11,239 nucleotides of DNA from Catenibacterium sp. co_0103 (GTDB lineage: Bacteria; Bacillota_I; Bacilli_A; Erysipelotrichales; Coprobacillaceae): contig NZ_RCYB01000064.1 of NCBI RefSeq assembly GCF_004168205.1, positions 1-11,239 on the forward strand, written 5' to 3'. Below the pieces are notes generated by a model. The model did not search any database. It saw only the letters and a program-made list of their open reading frames with translations, and was not told the DNA's origin. Made by a program: the position numbers and the translations under genes. Below, piece by piece: positions 8,614 to 11,239 of this stretch; the stretch's first letter is position 1, and each line of letters opens with the position of its first letter.

Positions 8614-8642
8614 ATTCTATTAAGGCTATACTTGAATTTCAA
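8614..8642 (-). promoter_or_regulatory. Sigma-A promoter of the GH1-lacI operon
   Basis: On the minus strand, TTGAAA (8642-8637) and TAGAAT (8619-8614) are separated by exactly 17 bp, one mismatch each from consensus. The -10 lies about 34 bp before the GH1 ATG, leaving room for the AAAGGAG ribosome site. Confidence 0.75.
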
Positions 8643-8658
8643 GGAAGTAACACTTGAA
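8631..8658 (-). promoter_or_regulatory. Bipartite operator-like element, copy at the GH1 promoter
   Basis: The minus strand carries TTCAAGT-N9-TTGAAATT (8658-8635), the same layout as at 6181-6204. Here the dyad is better: TTCAAG, nine bases, CTTGAA. The inner half also belongs to a second perfect inverted repeat, CTTGAA-T-TTCAAG on the plus strand (8631-8643). The element covers the -35 box, a typical repressor position. CTTGAA half-sites start at 8631 and 8653, 22 bp or two helical turns apart. Confidence 0.6.
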
Positions 8659-8674
8659 AAGAAATAGTATATAT

Positions 8675-8788
8675 TATTCTAACGCTCATTTAATACGTTT
8701 TAACGCTCACTATTTTGTTGAGTTATTGGCTTAGTTATGCGGTTTTTAACTTTCTAACGCTCATTTAACACTCATGAGCGTTAGAATA
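8675..8788. repeat. Cluster of TAACGCTCA repeats bounded by 14-bp inverted repeats
   Basis: TAACGCTCA occurs directly at about 8680, 8701 and 8755, and inverted (TGAGCGTTA) at 8775-8783. The outer copies form a perfect 14-bp inverted repeat (8675-8688 and 8775-8788). The third and fourth copies form a 12-bp perfect hairpin stem with an 11-nt loop (8752-8763 and 8775-8786), so two pairings compete for the right arm. No T-run follows on either strand, so it is not a standard terminator. It could be a MITE-like element or binding sites upstream of the GH1 promoter. No clear target duplication was seen. Confidence 0.65.
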
Positions 8789-9139
8789 GAATATCATCAT
8801 CCGTTGAATCTGGTATTTCAATCTCTAGAGTCTCTTCTCGAATTCTATAATATTCATCAACAACAGAATCAATAGATTTTCTATCTCCTGCTCTTTCATA
8901 ACATTTTATAAGTTTAGCCAGTAAATCAAATGTCGTAATTTCATCAACACCATATTCCCTTAAACTCGCTTCATAATTTTTTTGGCATATTCCGATGCCT
9001 TATCATATTATTTTCTTTTACAATATGTATCGCAAATTGAACTTGCTATCATAATACTGGTAAAATCAGCATCACCAAATATTTCTTTACACTCATTATA
9101 ATCTTGTATAAGTTCTTCTAATGTTTTCTTTTCTGTCAT
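8781..9139 (-). pseudogene. Broken small TPR-like protein gene (premature stop plus frameshift)
   Basis: From the ATG at 9139, with AAGGAGA seven bases upstream, 43 codons run (MTEKKTLEELIQDYNECKEI...) to a TAA at 9010-9008. Translation through that stop continues sensibly as YDKASEYAKK, and after adding one A in the seven-A run (plus-strand T8977-8983) it goes on as NYEASLREYGVDEITTFDLL, then KCYERAGD and DEYYRIREETLEIE, ending at TAA 8783-8781. The YxKAxxxA...YG...LxxCYxxxGD pattern resembles TPR repeats of the kinesin-light-chain type. Intact length would be about 120 residues. Two independent lesions argue for decay rather than programmed recoding, though a sequencing error in the A-run could account for one. 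The stop codon lies inside the right arm of the inverted repeat. The repaired frame itself is clear; its function is unknown. Confidence 0.75.
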
Positions 9140-9196
9140 TGGTGTATCTCCTTATTCTTTTTTATTTTCTCTTATTGGCAACATTCTGTAAACAGG

Positions 9197-9271
9197 AATC
9201 AAACATAAGGTGTTCTCAAATTTGAACACTAATGTAACTTTGTGAATTTGTATTCATAAATCAAACCTAAG
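9197..9271. repeat. Pair of AATCAAAC(A/C)TAAG direct repeats in the divergent intergenic region
   Basis: AATCAAACATAAG at 9197-9209 and AATCAAACCTAAG at 9259-9271 match at 12 of 13 bases, 62 bp apart. The second lies just upstream of the ATPase -10 box. They could be paired protein-binding sites or chance in AT-rich DNA. Confidence 0.4.
9210..9229. promoter_or_regulatory. Dyad GTGTTC-N8-GAACAC between divergent genes
   Basis: A perfect 6-bp inverted repeat surrounds CAAATTTG, itself a palindrome. It lies between the broken TPR-like gene and the plus-strand ATPase gene, roughly 55 bp upstream of the ATPase -10. It is followed by no T-run, so an operator is more likely than a terminator. The binding protein is unknown. 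Confidence 0.4.
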
Positions 9272-9280
9272 AAAATATTA

Positions 9281-9289
9281 TGATATAAT
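9281..9289 (+). promoter_or_regulatory. Extended -10 promoter of the ATPase gene
   Basis: TGATATAAT is a perfect extended -10 (TGnTATAAT). No good -35 is seen at 16-18 bp, as is common for extended -10 promoters. The ribosome site AAAGGTGA follows at 9301-9308. Confidence 0.6.
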
Positions 9290-9313
9290 TCAAACAGAAT
9301 AAAGGTGAATATC

Positions 9314-10330
9314 ATGATGGAAAGAAGAGCATATTTAAATCAATTAGTATCGTGGAAAGATAAAGATATAATAAAATTGGTAAGTGGAGTTAGACATTGT
9401 GGAAAAACTACGATATTAAAAATGTATCAAAAATATTTATTAAATAGCGGTGTTGATCAATCACAAATCATTTCTATTAACTTTGATGACCTAGAGTATG
9501 AAGAGTTGCTAGATTATCATAAACTCTACCAATATATCAAAGATAGATTAGCAGAAAACAAAATGATTTATGTTTTCTTAGATGAAATACAGAATGTTCC
9601 TTCTTATGGAAAAGTTGTAGATAGCCTTTATGTAAAAGAGAATATTGATATCTATATTGTAAGATCCACCAAGCATCCAATCACACATTTAAACAGTCAA
9701 TATATAGAAATACATATTCTTCCTTTATCATTTAAAGAAATATATAAACCTGGAACTGATAAAGAAGAAGCTTTTCAGAAATATATGAAAACTGGTAGTT
9801 TCCCCTATATTAATCAAATACAACTGGATAAAGAACAAATTGATATGTATCTAGAAGGAATAAATAATACTGTGATTGTGAAAGATATGGAAGCATTGTG
9901 TGAGTCATACCTTTATTATCCTGTTGAAGTGATGGATATATCAGGCAAGGAAGTATTAAAGTCTAATAAGAAGTATTATACTGTAGATCCAGGAATTCTA
10001 AATTGTATTCTCCCAAAGCAATCTTATGATTTAGGATTCATGATTGAAAATATTGTATATATAGAACTTCTAAGAAGAAGATATATTGTAAATATTGGAC
10101 GAAGTGGACTTGCAGAGGTTGATTTCATTGCGAAAAGAAATGATGTCTACACTTATATACAAGTTACTGCATCACTTGTGGACGAGAATACTTTTAACAG
10201 AGAGATTAGTCCTCTAAAACTAATTGAAGACAATTATGAGAAAATAATCCTTACTTTAGATAGATATACACTTGGAAATTATAATGGTATTAAGGTAATT
10301 AATATCATAGATTGGTTGTTGGAAGAATAG
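9314..10330 (+). CDS. AAA_14/DUF4143-type ATPase with an internal deletion
   Basis: The family is a P-loop ATPase joined to a C-terminal DUF4143 nuclease-like domain; its cellular role is unknown. The ATG at 9314 is preferred over the GTG at 9305, since AAAGGTGA overlaps the GTG and lies properly before the ATG (338 residues; ATG 9317 is also possible). Walker A is GVRHCGKT (25-32), Walker B is IYVFLDEIQN (Asp90-Glu91), followed by LPLSFKE (~136). The C-terminal part has KKYYTVDPG, ENIVYIELLRRRY, EVDFIAKR and YIQVTASL, all family hallmarks. Relatives are usually about 400 residues or more. Here VIVKD (~187-191) runs directly into EALCESYLYYPVEVMDISGK, so about 55 residues corresponding to the winged-helix linker are missing, in frame. 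The TGSNA (sensor-1) segment also reads VRSTKH and is shortened. It may be inactive or altered. A strong terminator follows. Confidence 0.85.
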   Translation: MMERRAYLNQLVSWKDKDIIKLVSGVRHCGKTTILKMYQKYLLNSGVDQSQIISINFDDLEYEELLDYHKLYQYIKDRLAENKMIYVFLDEIQNVPSYGKVVDSLYVKENIDIYIVRSTKHPITHLNSQYIEIHILPLSFKEIYKPGTDKEEAFQKYMKTGSFPYINQIQLDKEQIDMYLEGINNTVIVKDMEALCESYLYYPVEVMDISGKEVLKSNKKYYTVDPGILNCILPKQSYDLGFMIENIVYIELLRRRYIVNIGRSGLAEVDFIAKRNDVYTYIQVTASLVDENTFNREISPLKLIEDNYEKIILTLDRYTLGNYNGIKVINIIDWLLEE

Positions 10331-10367
10331 GCTGCAGCGATTAGATTCGCTACAGCCTAGTTTTGTT
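10330..10367 (+). terminator. Rho-independent terminator between convergent genes
   Basis: GGCTG-C-AGCGA (10330-10340) pairs with TCGCT-A-CAGCC (10347-10357) around a six-base loop; a single C/A mismatch interrupts ten pairs. TAGTTTTGTT follows on the plus strand. It begins on the last base of the ATPase stop codon. The minus-strand gene ends at 10366, so the stem may serve both, but only the plus side has a clear T-run. Confidence 0.85.
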
Positions 10368-11239
10368 ATTGACTATTCAGTTTCTTGAATTCTTCTATAT
10401 ATTTTCTCAAGAATGGAACTACTGTATAATCATTATTTCTAATGAAATTCACACTTAATTGATCAAAGATGAACTTCTTAAAGTCATCATCTAATGCTCC
10501 TTCTAGCACTGTTATTCTACGAATATGACATGCATTGACAAGAGTAAACTTCATAGGCTCCTTTTTACCAACATAATAGTATAACTTCTTTGAATCCTCC
10601 TCATCCTTCAAAGTATAAATATGCTGAAATACCTTTACAACATCACTCTTAAGACATGGATTAAATACTACTCTAGAAGTATCTCTACAATGTTTTACAA
10701 ACTTTCTTCCTAAAGAAGTAGCTAAATTAATAAGTGGTGGATTACCAGCTTTAGATGCTTTTCTAACCACCTCTTGATATTGATAAGTGTTTTTATTTAA
10801 ATTCTTTAGTATACGTTCTATTTCTTCTCTGTATTCTTCATTTGTTTCCACAAAAGACTTTAATAGACGTGTTAGTTTACTCTTGGAAATTTCTTTATCT
10901 TTCCTATATGCATTGAGTCTAAAATCAAGTTCTTTTAAATCAGGTAAAACCATCATCTTACTATCACTTATTAAAGCTTGATAATCTTGAGTAGAAATCA
11001 ATAATTCTGGTTCAAAAACAGAACTTTTATAATTTGTAAAGACAGATTCATATCTCTGATATAGTTCTGAAGTATCATCCTCAATCTTATAGTAATCCAT
11101 GCTCCCATCAGGAAATACACTTAAGAGAAAATACTTAGTAATTTTTTTATTACCACAACGTTCAGATTCTCTTGTAACATATTCAACTGGTTTATCCCAA
11201 TTCCAGTGATATATAGATATACTTCTATTTGCGATATCT
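10366..11239 (-). CDS. Unrecognised protein, C-terminal 291 residues (5' end beyond window)
   Basis: The frame is open from the right edge (reading DIANRSISIYHWNWDKPVEY...) to TAA at 10366. The ATG at 11100 sits inside this frame with no usable ribosome site, and the upstream codons encode plausible protein (FLLSVFPDGSMDYYKIEDD), so it is probably internal and the gene starts outside the window. I do not recognise the family. The visible part is hydrophilic and charged, with a likely helical, coiled-coil-prone middle (about KSKLTRLLKSFVETNEEYRE) and a C-terminal half with CHIRRITVLEG and VVPFLRKYIEEF. No signal peptide or membrane segment is seen in this portion. It is convergent with the ATPase gene. 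Confidence 0.75.
   Translation of the reverse strand, partial: DIANRSISIYHWNWDKPVEYVTRESERCGNKKITKYFLLSVFPDGSMDYYKIEDDTSELYQRYESVFTNYKSSVFEPELLISTQDYQALISDSKMMVLPDLKELDFRLNAYRKDKEISKSKLTRLLKSFVETNEEYREEIERILKNLNKNTYQYQEVVRKASKAGNPPLINLATSLGRKFVKHCRDTSRVVFNPCLKSDVVKVFQHIYTLKDEEDSKKLYYYVGKKEPMKFTLVNACHIRRITVLEGALDDDFKKFIFDQLSVNFIRNNDYTVVPFLRKYIEEFKKLNSQ

Noticed and set aside
8752..8786. Rho-independent terminator for the broken TPR-like gene
   Set aside because: The stem is strong, but no T-run follows on the minus strand; it is listed as a repeat structure instead.
8977..9010. Programmed frameshift or stop-codon readthrough in the TPR-like gene
   Set aside because: The A7 run is a plausible slip site, but the separate upstream TAA would also need bypassing, which makes decay the simpler reading.
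10787..10981. Plus-strand 64-codon frame
   Set aside because: It is antisense to the right-edge gene, with low-complexity hydrophobic content and no ribosome site.
11098..11100. ATG as the start of the right-edge gene
   Set aside because: The frame remains open to the window edge with protein-like codons, and no properly spaced ribosome site precedes this ATG.

Overview
The window looks like a chromosomal segment of a low-GC, AT-rich Firmicute. Most likely this is a host-associated gut or oral member of the Erysipelotrichia or a related group. The evidence is strong AGGAGG-type ribosome sites, a very AT-rich coding style, a Gram-positive cell-wall-anchored polysaccharide lyase with F5/8 type C and FIVAR repeats, and a DUF4143-type ATPase. 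The genus cannot be fixed from the sequence.

Left edge (1-505): the start of an IS66-type insertion sequence, with a tnpA 5' part on the minus strand running off the window. Behind it are three ~31-bp direct repeats with internal dyads. A rho-independent terminator then ends the large gene to the right.

Centre (506-8790, all minus strand): a carbohydrate-use cluster transcribed right to left. It encodes a GH1 6-phospho-beta-glucosidase, a LacI-family regulator 15 nt downstream, and, after a promoter-bearing 86-bp gap, a 1,872-residue secreted PL8 polysaccharide lyase. The lyase has five F5/8 type C domains, six FIVAR-like helical repeats and a C-terminal sorting signal. The promoters of the first gene and of the lyase gene carry the same bipartite 24-bp element (TTCAAGT-N9-TTGAAATT on the minus strand). 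The lyase promoter is also followed by a near-perfect catabolite-responsive (cre-like) site. The simplest model is that surface polymer cleavage and cytoplasmic hydrolysis of a phosphorylated beta-glucoside are co-regulated, and that the LacI protein is a candidate regulator. No transporter for the products lies in the window.

Right part (8675-11239): a nest of TAACGCTCA repeats with 14-bp inverted ends, a small TPR-like gene broken by a stop codon and a frameshift, and a divergent intergenic region with a dyad and an extended -10 promoter. Next comes a plus-strand DUF4143/AAA_14 ATPase that has lost about 55 internal residues. A strong shared terminator separates it from the 3' part of an unrecognised minus-strand gene that runs off the right edge. 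This part looks like a zone of gene decay.

No CRISPR array, tRNA, rRNA or clear defence system was seen. The most unusual items are the duplicated promoter element, the divergent PL8 active-site segments, and the internally deleted ATPase next to the broken TPR-like gene.
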